Shown here piece after piece: positions 32,698 to 43,800 of a stretch of DNA of 64,000 bases. Made by a program: the position numbers and the translations under genes. The notes beneath the pieces were generated by a model. The model saw only the letters and a program-made list of their open reading frames with translations. It was not told where the DNA came from and did not search any database. The DNA comes from Phialophora verrucosa (lineage: Eukaryota > Ascomycota > Eurotiomycetes > Chaetothyriales > Herpotrichiellaceae): assembly GCA_002099365.1 (NCBI GenBank), contig MSED01000004.1, positions 930,001 through 994,000 on the forward strand, written 5' to 3'. Numbering within the stretch: position 1 is the stretch's first letter; each line of letters opens with the position of its first letter.

Positions 32698-34725
32698 TCA
32701 AGCCATGTTCGACCCGGGCGTGCTCATGCTTCGCGGGCTCGGCGTCGTCACCGTTGTACGCCCCGAAGAACTGGCCGGTGTGGCAGGACCGGCTTGCGCA
32801 CTCGCCCATTGCGACCGCAAAGGACACAGCCCCATGGCCTGGGTCATTTCGAAAATGCTCCTCGGTGCGCCGGCGACGTGCTGCCGGATATGCGCTTGTA
32901 TAGCCTCGGAATTCATGTCAAAGGCGGGCGCAGAGTCCGATCCCACGGACAGCTGCTTCAGGATCTGGTCCGTCGTGGCGGGGGTGTCGGCGTCGGCGTC
33001 GGCGTCGGCGTCATTCTGCCCAACCGCGTTCAGGTCGTCGTATTCGAAGTGCAAGTCCGCGTCCGTGTACGTGACCTGCTGGCGACGCTGACGGAGGAGA
33101 AACTCCCTCCTGTTCATGGCGGACTGCCACACGCGGCGCCAGTGCGCGCCGATCTCCTCGGTGAAGAAGTACGCGCGCAGGATCTTGTCCAGCCGCGCCC
33201 AGCTGCGGGCCTGCGGGTACAGTTCCAGGCAGTGGTCCATTACCAGATGCGAGTCCGGCATGGGGACGACGCGCAGGCCCAACGACCCTGCGACAGCCAT
33301 GCTCGTCCAGATAAGAGCGTTCTGCTCCTGCAGGGCCGTAGGTTTCGCGTGCGTGGGGAGCGTGGTGATGAAGTTGCGCAGGATCGGGTCGTAGAAGAGA
33401 TTGATGGGACCTAGGTCGCGGAGTTGGAAGAGGAAGGACAGTAGGCCCGACGTGAGATGGTACTCGGTCGGCGCGCTGGTGGTGAGAGACATGCGCTGCA
33501 GAGAGGACAGAATCGTCTGGATCATGATGTGTTTGCGCCCTTCATCCATCTTGGATGACTCCCACGGTAAGGGGGAGTCTTCCGAGGAGCCTGGAGGCGT
33601 CCAAGTGTCGATGGGCATGTTGTTGTACGCGACGGGTTCGGTGGCGAGCAGGGTGGCGGCCGCCGACATGGATGCCAGGAGTTTAATCATCTGGATGGAG
33701 ATTTGGGACGTCAGACACAATTCCGACAGGCCGGGGGGGAGGCGCGAAAGGATGATGCAGACGTCCGGCGAGAAGGGCGGCTCCGGGTAGGAGAGTGGCT
33801 GGTCGAGTTGGAGTTCTTGGAACGCTTCGCTGAGGTAGGCGACCGAGTCGCGCGGCACTTCTGGCGGTTGGCCCGTCACGAACGATCCCAGCGCCTTGTA
33901 GGCCGTGAGGCCGAGTTTGACAAACTTGACCCATTCCGACTCCGTGCCGGATTGCTCGTCGTCCTTGAGCGGGCCGCGCAGCTCCAGCATTCGCTTCAGC
34001 CCTCTGCAATGCATCAGGACGCCCCGTTGGTCGCCGCAAAGATACTCGAGCGTCATGAGCATGGTGACGGTCAGCAAGGCTGCGTCGTCGGTCGCCTGGT
34101 TGGTCTTCAGCTTGTCGTTCAGCCGGGCGATGGTGCTGCCACGGTGTTGCACGAAGGCGTAGTCCTCCCATATCGGCCGGCCGAGCGATATGAGGATCGA
34201 GGCGCGGCAGACCGAGATGATTGACTCGAACAGGATGGCGTGCTTGAGCGCGTATGGCAGCAGGAGGGAGAGATGAGGGTTGACAGTGCCGGAAAACACC
34301 GACTTGTCAGTGTTGGTCCCTTTGCAGATGGTGATGAAGTAATCCATTGTATCCTGCACCGTTTCGGTCGTCTTGATGGGCAGTGCCAGGAATGGATCCA
34401 TCCGGGTTCCATTGAATGGTAAAGGTTCGACGGGCGATAGACACCTCAACGCTTTGGATTGCCGTGCTTCTTTCGGTTCGTCGCGCTTCTTCTCCCTGAC
34501 GTGATCGACGCGCTCCTTCTGGTCGGAATCTGGCGCAGATGTAGGAGGCTGCCACTGTACGAATAGATCTGGGGTTGAACTGGGCGACTTCTTGCTGGGG
34601 TCGTACTTCTTCCATCGGATTTTCTTATACCCAGTATTAGATCGGCGACCTGGGGCCTGTGCCTTCGTGTTTGTTGATGAGGGGAAGATTGCCTGAAGTG
34701 GTCGAGGACACTCTACAGCTGTCAT
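32698..34725 (-). CDS. Fungal transcription-factor regulatory-domain protein without a zinc cluster
   Basis: A single exon of 675 aa from ATG 34725. The body (about 105-520) follows the fungal-specific transcription factor domain 2 (DUF3468/PF11951) pattern: a short N-terminal helix TMDYFITICKG, the core run LLPYALKHAILFESIISVCRA, then TMLMTLEYLCGD and HCRGLKRMLELRGPL, which are the most recognisable blocks. No CxxCxxxxxxC Zn2Cys6 motif lies anywhere in the frame. The N-terminus is basic (GYKKIRWKKYDPSKK), a form shared by members that lost or never had the zinc cluster. An Asp-Ala repeat (residues about 575-584) comes from a GAC/GCC codon run. The C-terminus is Ser/Thr/Pro-rich. I see no upstream exon that could add a zinc cluster. 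Probably nuclear; target genes unknown. Confidence 0.82.
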   Translation of the reverse strand: MTAVECPRPLQAIFPSSTNTKAQAPGRRSNTGYKKIRWKKYDPSKKSPSSTPDLFVQWQPPTSAPDSDQKERVDHVREKKRDEPKEARQSKALRCLSPVEPLPFNGTRMDPFLALPIKTTETVQDTMDYFITICKGTNTDKSVFSGTVNPHLSLLLPYALKHAILFESIISVCRASILISLGRPIWEDYAFVQHRGSTIARLNDKLKTNQATDDAALLTVTMLMTLEYLCGDQRGVLMHCRGLKRMLELRGPLKDDEQSGTESEWVKFVKLGLTAYKALGSFVTGQPPEVPRDSVAYLSEAFQELQLDQPLSYPEPPFSPDVCIILSRLPPGLSELCLTSQISIQMIKLLASMSAAATLLATEPVAYNNMPIDTWTPPGSSEDSPLPWESSKMDEGRKHIMIQTILSSLQRMSLTTSAPTEYHLTSGLLSFLFQLRDLGPINLFYDPILRNFITTLPTHAKPTALQEQNALIWTSMAVAGSLGLRVVPMPDSHLVMDHCLELYPQARSWARLDKILRAYFFTEEIGAHWRRVWQSAMNRREFLLRQRRQQVTYTDADLHFEYDDLNAVGQNDADADADADTPATTDQILKQLSVGSDSAPAFDMNSEAIQAHIRQHVAGAPRSIFEMTQAMGLCPLRSQWASAQAGPATPASSSGRTTVTTPSPRSMSTPGSNMA

Positions 34726-35825
34726 ATTGGTTCATACAAACACTGGCGACGAGCATCAACACATTCAAACTGTCCGTTACTTGGAGCTGAAAAGACTCAA
34801 TGGGTAGTTAGAACAAGAAGACAAGGCATACATAAGCGGCGTCTAAAGAGAGTTGGCTGCGGACATGCCTAGCACTGCCTGGGGCTCGCTGGGCGCCCCG
34901 ATCAAGCTCCTGATTGATCCGTTCATGAGGGACACCCACCGCGTCCAGCACTATTACAAACGATGGCCAAGGGAAGTTCGGCATCGGTGGCTTGCCGTCC
35001 GCTGACTAACTGTTGCATTCCTCGGCATGCTCTACTGGCAGCGTGCGGAACGGCCGACTGCCTAGCGACTTGGCCGTGATTTTCGCACCCCGAGGACTTG
35101 AAGCACAGGACGGAGCGTCACATACGAAGTGCGGACCATATAGAAGTAGGCAGACCATTATCTATCTTTGGATGCCAAGGCAAGACTGGCGATAGAGTCG
35201 AATGACTCAATTTCGATTAACAGCTAAGGTACATCTCCTCGGCTTCAGCATTCTCGACGCGAAGATTTTCTTATCGCAAGCAAAGACCCCGTGCGGCTTT
35301 CTTCAATTATCTACTTCCAGAGATACCGGGAAGCGGTTCCTATCGCCCCATCGTGACTAAAAGTGTCATGATGGCCACCAACCTCCATGTGCTTTTCGTG
35401 TTGTCCTGTCTGCCATGCGCACTTGTTCCACTTATCACCGATTGTGGACGACCCGAGGATCAAATGGCCTTCAGAAGAGGCATTTGTCGGACCATCATGA
35501 GCCGTCTTTGACCGACCGCAGACCTTGAAGATACGATGGCTGGCGATCGCTGCTGCTAATCCTAGTTTAAAACACGCATTAGAATAGTGATGCGGAATAC
35601 GAGAAAAGGTCGTAGCATAGGGGAAACGGCTTTCAGAAGGAACAATTGGTATTTTTAAATGTTGTTTCCGCATTGTCGTTCGACATAGGGTAAATCCTTA
35701 TCATCTTATGCGCCGGCACCAGGTTTATTTCAGGAGACGTACATACATACCTTCTAAGACAGGAGACCCAATTCTGGGCTCGTAAAAAGTCATGTAGCAG
35801 CGGGACGACTTGGAGAGATCTAAGG
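34726..35825. other. Intergenic, no gene recognised
   Basis: Upstream of the regulator gene and downstream of the TFIIIC-like gene. In particular, I looked here for the missing C-terminal half of the TFIIIC subunit and did not find it in any frame. Confidence 0.5.
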
Positions 35826-36662
35826 TCATTCTTCATTGCTGGGTGCGTGCGCTGATGTGAATGTTGCTGAAGCGTTTGACGGTTGTAGCCGGGCTCCTGT
35901 TTCTGCAGGTGAGTCCTCGGTTTGTTTCTCCACATCAAGTTGAGTCTGATCTGTCATTACTTCTGCCGACGCCGCCGCATCGCGTAAGGCAGATTTTCTT
36001 GTGACAGTCTTCACAGAAGCATCCTGACGGTAAGAGAAGTTGCGCGGTAAACTCTGTGTGGAGAACACCGGGGGAGGAATGGCTTCTGTATCTGCGGTAG
36101 CTGAAGCCAGAGTCCGAGGCATTGACCACTGTTTGAGATGTGGATAGTCTTGAGGGAGGATCTTCGTGCGCACTTCCTGGAGGAACATTGAGCCCTTGGA
36201 TGTGTAGACGAAGTCGGGCAGAGTCCGCCAAACATGCGTTGACCGTATCTGACCGACAACTTCAGCTTGGCAATGTTGAGGGTTATCTTTCAATGACCGA
36301 AGGAGATATTTGACATCTTTTCTGGCTGACAATCCTGTAGGATGCTCGCTGATTGCTTCGTTCGAGCCTCGCTTTCTCTTCCTTGCCATTCGCTTCGGGA
36401 CGGTCACCTTGAGCAAGAGGTTGTTGGTTCTCTTGTTGTAAGACACCACCGCACGACTGGTAGGGTCATCGGGCTGAAAGCTCAAGCCCAGTGGCTTAAC
36501 ATTGCCGGGTTCGAGCGTTTCCGCAATCTCACTGTCGCCGCCGAGCATTCGGATTGCCTTGTCGACGTTCTGGACGACGCAGGGATGTTCAACAGCGACA
36601 ATGGGTACATCTGGAACAGAGAACAGAGGGGCAGCTGTCCTGGTCCCCAAAATATCCGACAT
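35826..36662 (-). CDS. Truncated TFIIIC tau95/Sfc1-like protein (N-terminal domain only)
   Basis: An open frame of 278 aa from ATG 36662 (the frame stays open 17 codons upstream, without an ATG). The text follows the N-terminal domain of TFIIIC subunit 5 (yeast Tfc1/tau95, fission yeast Sfc1): VPIVAVEHPCVVQN at the start, AIRMLGG, LSFQPDDP, then the diagnostic LLLKVTVPKRMARKRKRGS block, FVYTSKGSMF and RNFSYRQ. Full-length Tfc1-type proteins are roughly 600-650 aa, with a C-terminal winged-helix DNA-binding part. Here the similarity fades after about residue 230 and the frame ends in a low-complexity tail. Neither the downstream nor the flanking frames carry the missing half. It could be a partial duplicate on its way to decay, a pseudogene, or a functional short paralogue that can still pair with tau55. 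The genuine full-length gene should be elsewhere in the genome. Confidence 0.75.
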   Translation of the reverse strand: MSDILGTRTAAPLFSVPDVPIVAVEHPCVVQNVDKAIRMLGGDSEIAETLEPGNVKPLGLSFQPDDPTSRAVVSYNKRTNNLLLKVTVPKRMARKRKRGSNEAISEHPTGLSARKDVKYLLRSLKDNPQHCQAEVVGQIRSTHVWRTLPDFVYTSKGSMFLQEVRTKILPQDYPHLKQWSMPRTLASATADTEAIPPPVFSTQSLPRNFSYRQDASVKTVTRKSALRDAAASAEVMTDQTQLDVEKQTEDSPAETGARLQPSNASATFTSAHAPSNEE

Positions 36663-37632
36663 GTTAACACACGTGCGGAAACCTGCTTCGGGAGTCGAGC
36701 TGGCGTTAGTCACGCCCAGCTCACATCGTCATACCGCCTGTACCCTTTTCGACCACCCCAACTCCGAGCAAATAGACAAAGGGCTCACCCTACTCGTATC
36801 CTGCTAAGCGGCGACGACATCTTATGGTTTCTGAGACCAAGTGGTGAGCTGAGAGGCTTCGGGGAAGAAACAGAGAAACAGCTTTGCTCCAGCATCGTGG
36901 GCTTGGCAGCATCGGCCACTAGCTGCTCCATGATTTCAATACTGGCAACTGTTCCGAGCGCCGTCCTTTAAGCAAGTTAGAGGGCTCTTTTAGTGCCCAC
37001 AATGAGCATGATTGGTAGGTGCTCCAAGGCAACTCAGCCGGCTGCACACTGACACCGAGCGATTGCATCCCCGCCTGCGCATCCTGTTGACTTGCGCTTG
37101 ACTGAACGATTCACCAAGCTGCCCTTCAATTCCAGCGCCACACTCGACGACTTGGACACTCCACTACTCCATATTCTCCATGGACGTTCTTCTACTCGGC
37201 TCAAATCAACACCGGCACTCTTACCAACTGCTGTGAACTTCTAAGCTATCTCTTTCACTCTCTTCTCCTCAGCCTGACCCGTGAACCACGGTCACTCGAC
37301 ACCCCCGGACCCTCGACACGTTGACTCCAGAGCTAATCATCATCACTCCCCACCGCAGCCAAGCAGCCTATTGTCATTCAATTCACCAGGCCAGAAATCA
37401 CCTCGACCATGGACAATTAAGAGGCCTCCCTTTGACCCAGTTGCTGCTCTCTCAAACTTCCACGCCCTCCATCGAACGTGATCGACTTGCACCTTCAAGC
37501 CTTACTCGAATGAGGAGCACTTAGCCGACTCCGCAACTTCGCTGGCATCGACAACGCGGCGCATCAATCACCGCGAGCATCCTGACTAGCAGTGCTGCAT
37601 GACAGCGTCGGGACTGTAAGGAGAGTGACAAG
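36663..37632. other. Intergenic between divergent genes
   Basis: This interval carries the start regions of the TFIIIC-like gene (-) and the B56 gene (+). Frames at 37281-37524 are short. The pyrimidine-rich stretch near 37250-37275 is typical of a fungal promoter or 5' leader. No gene was recognised. Confidence 0.5.
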
Positions 37633-40065
37633 ATGAAAGGCTTCCGGCAAAGAGTGGTATGTGTTTCACCCGTCCCTGGTGTTTCATCCTCAATTGCGTC
37701 CAATGCTTCCGACTCACTGATGTTATAGCATGAGCAGTTATCGAGAGCGAAAGACAGCGGCAAGTCCTCTAAGAAAAAAGACGCAAACAATTCCGGCACC
37801 GCGTCCCCGCTGTCATCGTCGACCACGCTGCCTGGGAGCGACTCCAGGTCGCCCAATAGCTCCAACACCGCGACCCCGACATCCTCCTCCACAAATCTCA
37901 ATGACCTACGCAACAAGAATGCGAACCATGAGCCTTCCACCGGCGATCGTGGCGCCGCCCAGCACCACCCCGGCAATCCCGCAGTCCCCAGCTCACTGAC
38001 CTCGCACTTCATGTCACAAGGCCCGGGGCATGGATCAGGCGGGCCGGGAACCCCTGGCGGTCGTCATCACATTGCTCCAGCTGTCATTATAAGCCCGAGC
38101 GCTCCTCACGTCCCCGGACCAGGCGCGACTGAGACCATGCCAGGCGACCTGGCCCCTCCTAAAGCCGGGCAGAAATCCCTCCTCTTCGATCGGCTGCAGT
38201 CTACACCCAAGGATGTGCCAGAAGGTGTGCGGACTCCCAAGAGACAACACTCGTCACGATTCGATGTGTCGGATCAAAGAGCTCGGGATCTGGAGAAGTT
38301 GCCTGGCTTCCATGAGGTGCCGCCGAATCGGAGACAAGAGTTGTTTATGCAGAAGATCGATCAATGCAACATCATCTTTGATTTCAATGATCAGACTGCC
38401 GACATGAAGTCGAAAGAGATCAAGAGGCTGGCCCTCCATGAATTGCTTGACTATGTCGCAAACAACCGATCAGTCATTACCGAACCCATGTATCCGAAAG
38501 TCGTCGAAATGTTCAGCAAGAATCTGTTTCGGCCCGTACCTCCGCCGGTCAATCCGCAGGGTGAAGCGTTTGATCCGGAGGAGGACGAGCCGGTCCTCGA
38601 AGTGGCCTGGCCTCACATTCAGGTCGTCTACGAGTTCTTTTTGCGCTTCATAGAAAGTCAAGACTTCAACACCAACATCGCCAAGGCCTACATCGATCAT
38701 CACTTTGTTCTTCAATTACTGGAATTATTCGACTCAGAGGACCCCCGGGAGCGGGATTTTCTCAAAACAACTCTCCACCGCATCTACGGTAAATTTCTCA
38801 ACCTTCGCTCATACATTCGGAGATCCATCAACAATGTCTTTTTCCAGTTCACGTATGAGACAGAGAGATTCAATGGTATTGCAGAACTGCTGGAAATCCT
38901 CGGCTCCATAATCAACGGTTTTGCTCTCCCACTGAAAGAAGAGCACAAGCTTTTCTTGACCCGAGTGCTCATCCCACTTCACAAGGTCAAGAGTCTGAGC
39001 ATGTATCACCCACAATTGGCGTACTGTATCGTCCAGTTCCTGGAGAAAGACGCAGGTTTGACAGAAGAGGTATGCCGCCACTCGATTCGGTGAAAATTGA
39101 AAGCTGACCACACCTCAGGTCGTACTGGGTCTGCTACGATACTGGCCCAAAACCAACAGCACGAAGGAAGTCATGTTCCTGAATGAAGTGGAAGACATTT
39201 TCGAAGTCATGGACCCACAAGAGTTTGCCAAGGTTCAGGAGCCACTCTTCAATCAGCTTGCCAAATCCGTTGCGAGTCCTCATTTCCAAGTCGCCGAGCG
39301 AGCACTGTATTTCTGGAACAACGAATACTTTTGCAATTTGGTCAGCGACAACGTGGAGACCATCCTCCCGATCATGTTTGCACCCTTGTATGAGAACTCC
39401 AAAGGTCACTGGAATCGGTACGTATCTTCGTGGAGACAACCTACACTGGGCTAATCGATCGCAGCACGATCCACGGAATGGTTTACAATGCAATGAAACT
39501 GTTCATGGAGATCAACCCTCAACTCTTCGACGAGTGTTCGCATGACTACAATGAGTTGCAGAACACTGCTGGGCAGCGAGAGAAGGCGCGTGAGGCCAAG
39601 TGGGCGAAACTCACTGAACAAGCCGATCGCATGAAAAAGGGACTAGTAAAGGCACCGTCAACCCCGAGTATCAAGGAAGTACCAGAGACGGATCCGGCAC
39701 AAGACAATCAAGAGAGGCTCGATGCGCTCAAGTTGCATGACGAGTCGACCTCGGCGAAACCATCATCAGTAAGTTTCAGAGCTCCTTCAGTCATCACCGC
39801 CTCGCCATTCCCTCTTCATCTCCACATTGACTAAGACATTCTGTTATTACCATAGTGACGTGATGGCTGTTTCTGACATGGCTTTTCGAAACTCCAGAGG
39901 CGACGTGCAGATTCACAAGGACACACCACAGCACGTCGGTCTCACACTGGCTCTGAGAACAAGCCGAGGAGGCATCGCACCCAATCGGGGAGTTCAATTG
40001 ATCTCCACCGCCACGTGCAAATGCCCCATACCCAACGACAAGGTAGTGGAGCGTCACACCATTGA
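37633..40065 (+). CDS. PP2A regulatory subunit B56
   Basis: Orthologue of Aspergillus ParA, yeast Rts1 and mammalian PPP2R5. Five exons, 37633-37656, 37729-39069, 39119-39417, 39465-39768 and 39898-40065, give 711 aa; all introns are GT-AG. The first exon holds only eight codons (MKGFRQRV). A Ser/Thr/Pro-rich, disordered N-terminus of about 125 residues precedes the B56 HEAT-like domain (about 150-560). Highly conserved blocks include LPGFHEVPPNRRQELFMQK, FLERDFLKTTLHRIYGKF-like text (here RERDFLKTTLHRIYGKFL), YETERFNGIAELLE, and GLLRYWPKTNS just after an intron. The domain targets PP2A to substrates in septation, stress and chromosome cohesion control. The last exon adds a basic, His/Arg-rich tail in frame, as in other fungal members. 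Gene and splicing are well supported by conservation. Confidence 0.93.
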
Positions 40066-40881
40066 AGCGAGCTGGAGTGAAGTGACATAAAGCCGGGAAC
40101 GAGGTCAAGTGACGCAAGGCCAGCAAGCGTCACCGCCCTGAAAGAGTTTTGGTTTAATTCGAGCTGAGAGCAAACCGGCCCAGGGATCAGATACCCGGCG
40201 AAGAGGGATCTTTGCGTTGGGTTCTTGGAGGCGTCCTGTTGATGATAGAGTACATGAGGGTGGGCGAAGTTCAGTTTCTTCTGGCATGAAGATATGAGCA
40301 ATGCGTGGGAAGGGAACCCCCGTTTGAGAGATATCTACCAAGAGAAGAGACGGTTATGCGTGGCACAAAGGATCGTCCACTTCTGTGAAGTGAATCAACG
40401 TCGCCTCAGAGCTGCCTCTAGGATGCTCACAGCCAGGTCCCAAAGTGGAAAGGCGCGACCGCGCACAGATCAAGCCGGCATACCTGCCCAGGTAGATAGC
40501 GCCATCACGTGGTGCTGCACGAGTTGCGGCAGGCGCGCTCCCCTCTCGCAATCACTTTTCAACCTCGAGGCCTGTTCTCCGCAGACTCTCCATAGATTCT
40601 GTACCAACAGGGCACCTTTGCCTGGAAGATCCCCTTCCTTTCGCGCTCATTCTTTATACTGGTATCTTTGCAGGTTGCCTCTAGGGATAGTTATTTCAGT
40701 TTTCCCTCAGGCGACCCTTAATTCTGCACCAACCATTCGCTCTCTGGCAATCGCTTTCCGCGCGCAGTCGTGTCCACAAATGTGCCTCCCAACGGTCGGA
40801 TCCTCATGAGGTTGCCCACCACTCGCGGCGCACCTCTTTCGATTGTCCAACTACCTGGTGTAGTCTGGCGGCAGGCCAAGG
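40066..40881. other. Intergenic; TRA1 promoter region
   Basis: This 816 bp interval between the B56 and TRA1 genes contains a 171-codon open frame (40294-40809) with no domain-like text, composition unlike the neighbouring genes and no supporting splice partner. I regard it as chance. The TRA1 promoter and leader should be at the right end. Confidence 0.5.
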
Positions 40882-43800
40882 ATGGCATCCGCAATGGATG
40901 CGTCTCAGAAGATTGATCTCTACGCCAACAGGCTCAGTGATCCGAAGATAGGCATGTTCAACCCGTTGCGTGCAGTAAGAGGCTGTCATGACTGACTTTG
41001 GGTTTTCACAGATACAAAGACGAAATCGAACATAGCGACTGACCTCCGCGACTCCCTTGAAAGCCTGTGTTCGCCTCCGCCTGTCTATACGAAGTTCCTG
41101 ACCCGGTTATGGCCTGTCTTCAAGAAGATCCTAGAGGGCAAGCCAGACTTCCACCCGACATCGTTCGAGCACATCCTGCGCAACCAGATTCTCGAGGTCC
41201 TGCACAGATTACAACATGCGCCGCCCGAGGTGGAACCCTTTGCGCTCGACATGGTGGACACACTGATGGAGTTGGTGCGGGTGGAAAATGAGGACAATGC
41301 GGTGCTGTGTCTGAAGACAATCATGGATCTCGAGCGACACCAGCCAAGTGCCACCGCATCGAAGGTCCAGCCCTTCCTCGACCTCATCCAAGAGATGTTT
41401 GAGTTGATGGAACAAGTCGTCCACGATACCTTCGATTCGCCGGCGCCTCATCCGACCTCGTCGTCGGCACCCAATCCGCAGAGTCAGACGTTCCAGTCTC
41501 CAAGACCCGCATCGCCGGCCACCACCGTCTCTGACCCGGGCGCGGAGAGAAGAGAGCATGCGCCGCTTGCCAAGGGGATGCAGTCTTTCAAAGTCCTGTC
41601 GGAATGTCCTATTATCGTCGTGTCCATCTTCCAAGCCCACCGTAGCACGGTGGCCGCCAACGTCAAGAAATTTGTCCCCTCGATCAAGGGTATCCTCTTG
41701 TTGCAGGCAAAAGCACAAGAGAAGGCCCATGCCGAGGCTGCAGCCAACAAGACCATCTTCACCGGGGTCAGCAAGGAGATCAAGAACCGCGCCGCATTCG
41801 GTGATTTCATCACAGCTCAGGTGAAAACTATGAGTTTCTTGGCCTATCTGCTTCGGGTCTACGCCAACCAGCTGACGGATTTCCTACCAACCCTGCCGAG
41901 CGTTGTGGTCCGGCTGTTGAAAGACTGCCCGCGGGAGAAGTCTGGGGCTCGTAAGGAGCTACTGGTAGCGATACGGCACATCATCAATTTCAATTACCGT
42001 AAAATCTTCCTGAACAAAATCGACGAGTTACTCGACGAACGCATCCTTATCGGCGACGGTCTGACCGTATATGAGACGATGCGACCACTGGCTTACAGCA
42101 TGCTGGCAGACCTCATACACCACGTCCGTGACTCATTAGACCGGAACCAGATACGGCGAACAATCGAAGTCTATACGAAGAATCTGCACGACAATTTTCC
42201 CGGCACAAGCTTCCAGACCATGAGCGCCAAGCTGCTCCTCAACATGGCCGAGAGCATCACGAAACTCGAAAACAAGGAGGAAGCGAGGTACTTCTTGATC
42301 ATGATTCTTGATGCAATCGGCGACAAGTTCGCCGCTATGAACTATCAATACGAGAACGCTATCAAGTTGAGCAAACAGTATGGAGAAAAGCCCAACGAAC
42401 AACAATCGGAGACATACATGGACGAAAAGGATCAAAGACCGGACTGGGACAAAGTGGACATATTCAGCGCAACCCCTATCAAGACGTCAAACCCGCGAGA
42501 GCGGGGTGCCGATCCCGTCAACGACAACAAGTTCCTATTCAAGAATCTCGTTAATGGTCTGAAGAATATGTTCTATCAGCTGAAGACGTGTAATCCTCCT
42601 GGACTGAACGTGGATCAAGCCAGCATTCCCATGAACTGGAACGAAGTGTCTTTTGGCTACAATGCTGAGGAGACCCGAGTGATCACCAAGCTCTTCCACG
42701 AAGGCGCTCGCGTCTTTCGCTATTATGGCGCAGAAAATCCTCTTCCGGACATGCAGTATTCTTCCCCTGTGGACTTCATGGCCAGCCACTCAATGGCCCA
42801 AATGACTCGCGAAGAGAAGGAACTGCTCGAGAGCTTCGGCACCGTCTTCCACTGCATCGACCCTGCCACCTTCCACGAAGTCTTCCAGGCGGAGATCCCT
42901 TACCTCCACGAGTTGATGTTCGAGCACACAGCCCTCCTGCATCTACCTCAATTCTTCTTGGCCAGCGAAGCAACATCACCGGCATTTGCAGGGATGGTCC
43001 TGCAATACCTCATGAACAAATTGCCGGAAGTGGGCTCGTCTAAGATTGTCCAGTCCTCCATTCTATTGAGAATGTTCAAACTGTCTTTTATGGCGGTCAC
43101 CTTATTCTCTGCGCATAACGAGCAGGTGCTGCTTCCTCACATCACAAAGATCATCACACAGTGTGTGCAGTTGGCAGTCACAGCAGAGAAACCTATCCAT
43201 TACTTCATTCTCCTTCGGTCGCTGTTCAGGAGTATTGGCGGCGGGCGCTTCGAACTCCTCTACAAAGAAATTCTTCCCCTGCTTGAGATGCTACTGGAGA
43301 CTTTCAATCATCTGCTTCAAGGTGCTCGAGATCCGCACGACCGGGACCTCTATGTTGAGTTGACGTTGACTGTCCCGGCACGTCTCAGTCACTTGTTGCC
43401 TCATCTCAATCATCTCATGAGGCCTCTAGTGGTCGCCCTGCGTGCAGGACCTGATCTCGTTGGTCAGGGACTTAGGACGCTCGAACTCTGTGTGGACAAT
43501 CTCACAGCGGACTACTTGGACCCGATCATGGCCCCAATCATGGATGAGCTCATGACGGCTTTGTTCGAGCACCTCAAGCCACAGCCATACCAGCACTTCC
43601 ACTCTCACACAACCATGCGCATTCTCGGCAAGCTTGGTGGTCGCAACAGAAAGTTCCTGAATCATCCTCACCAGTTTTCATACCGGCGGTACACCGATGA
43701 CGAGCCCAGCTTTGACATCAGGCTCAAGGAAACCTCCCACGATCGGGCGTTCCCTTTAGACACCGGTGTCGACCTCGCGGTCCGCAAATTGACGGAAGTT

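Noticed and set aside
32611..33414. 267-codon plus-strand frame opposite the regulator gene
   Set aside because: It is antisense to the real minus-strand frame, contains a repeated GVGVGV run that is only the reverse of the Asp-Ala codon repeat, and lacks any family resemblance.
40294..40809. 171-codon plus-strand frame between the B56 and TRA1 genes
   Set aside because: Its composition is unlike the neighbouring genes, there is no known motif, and it occupies the expected TRA1 promoter and leader.
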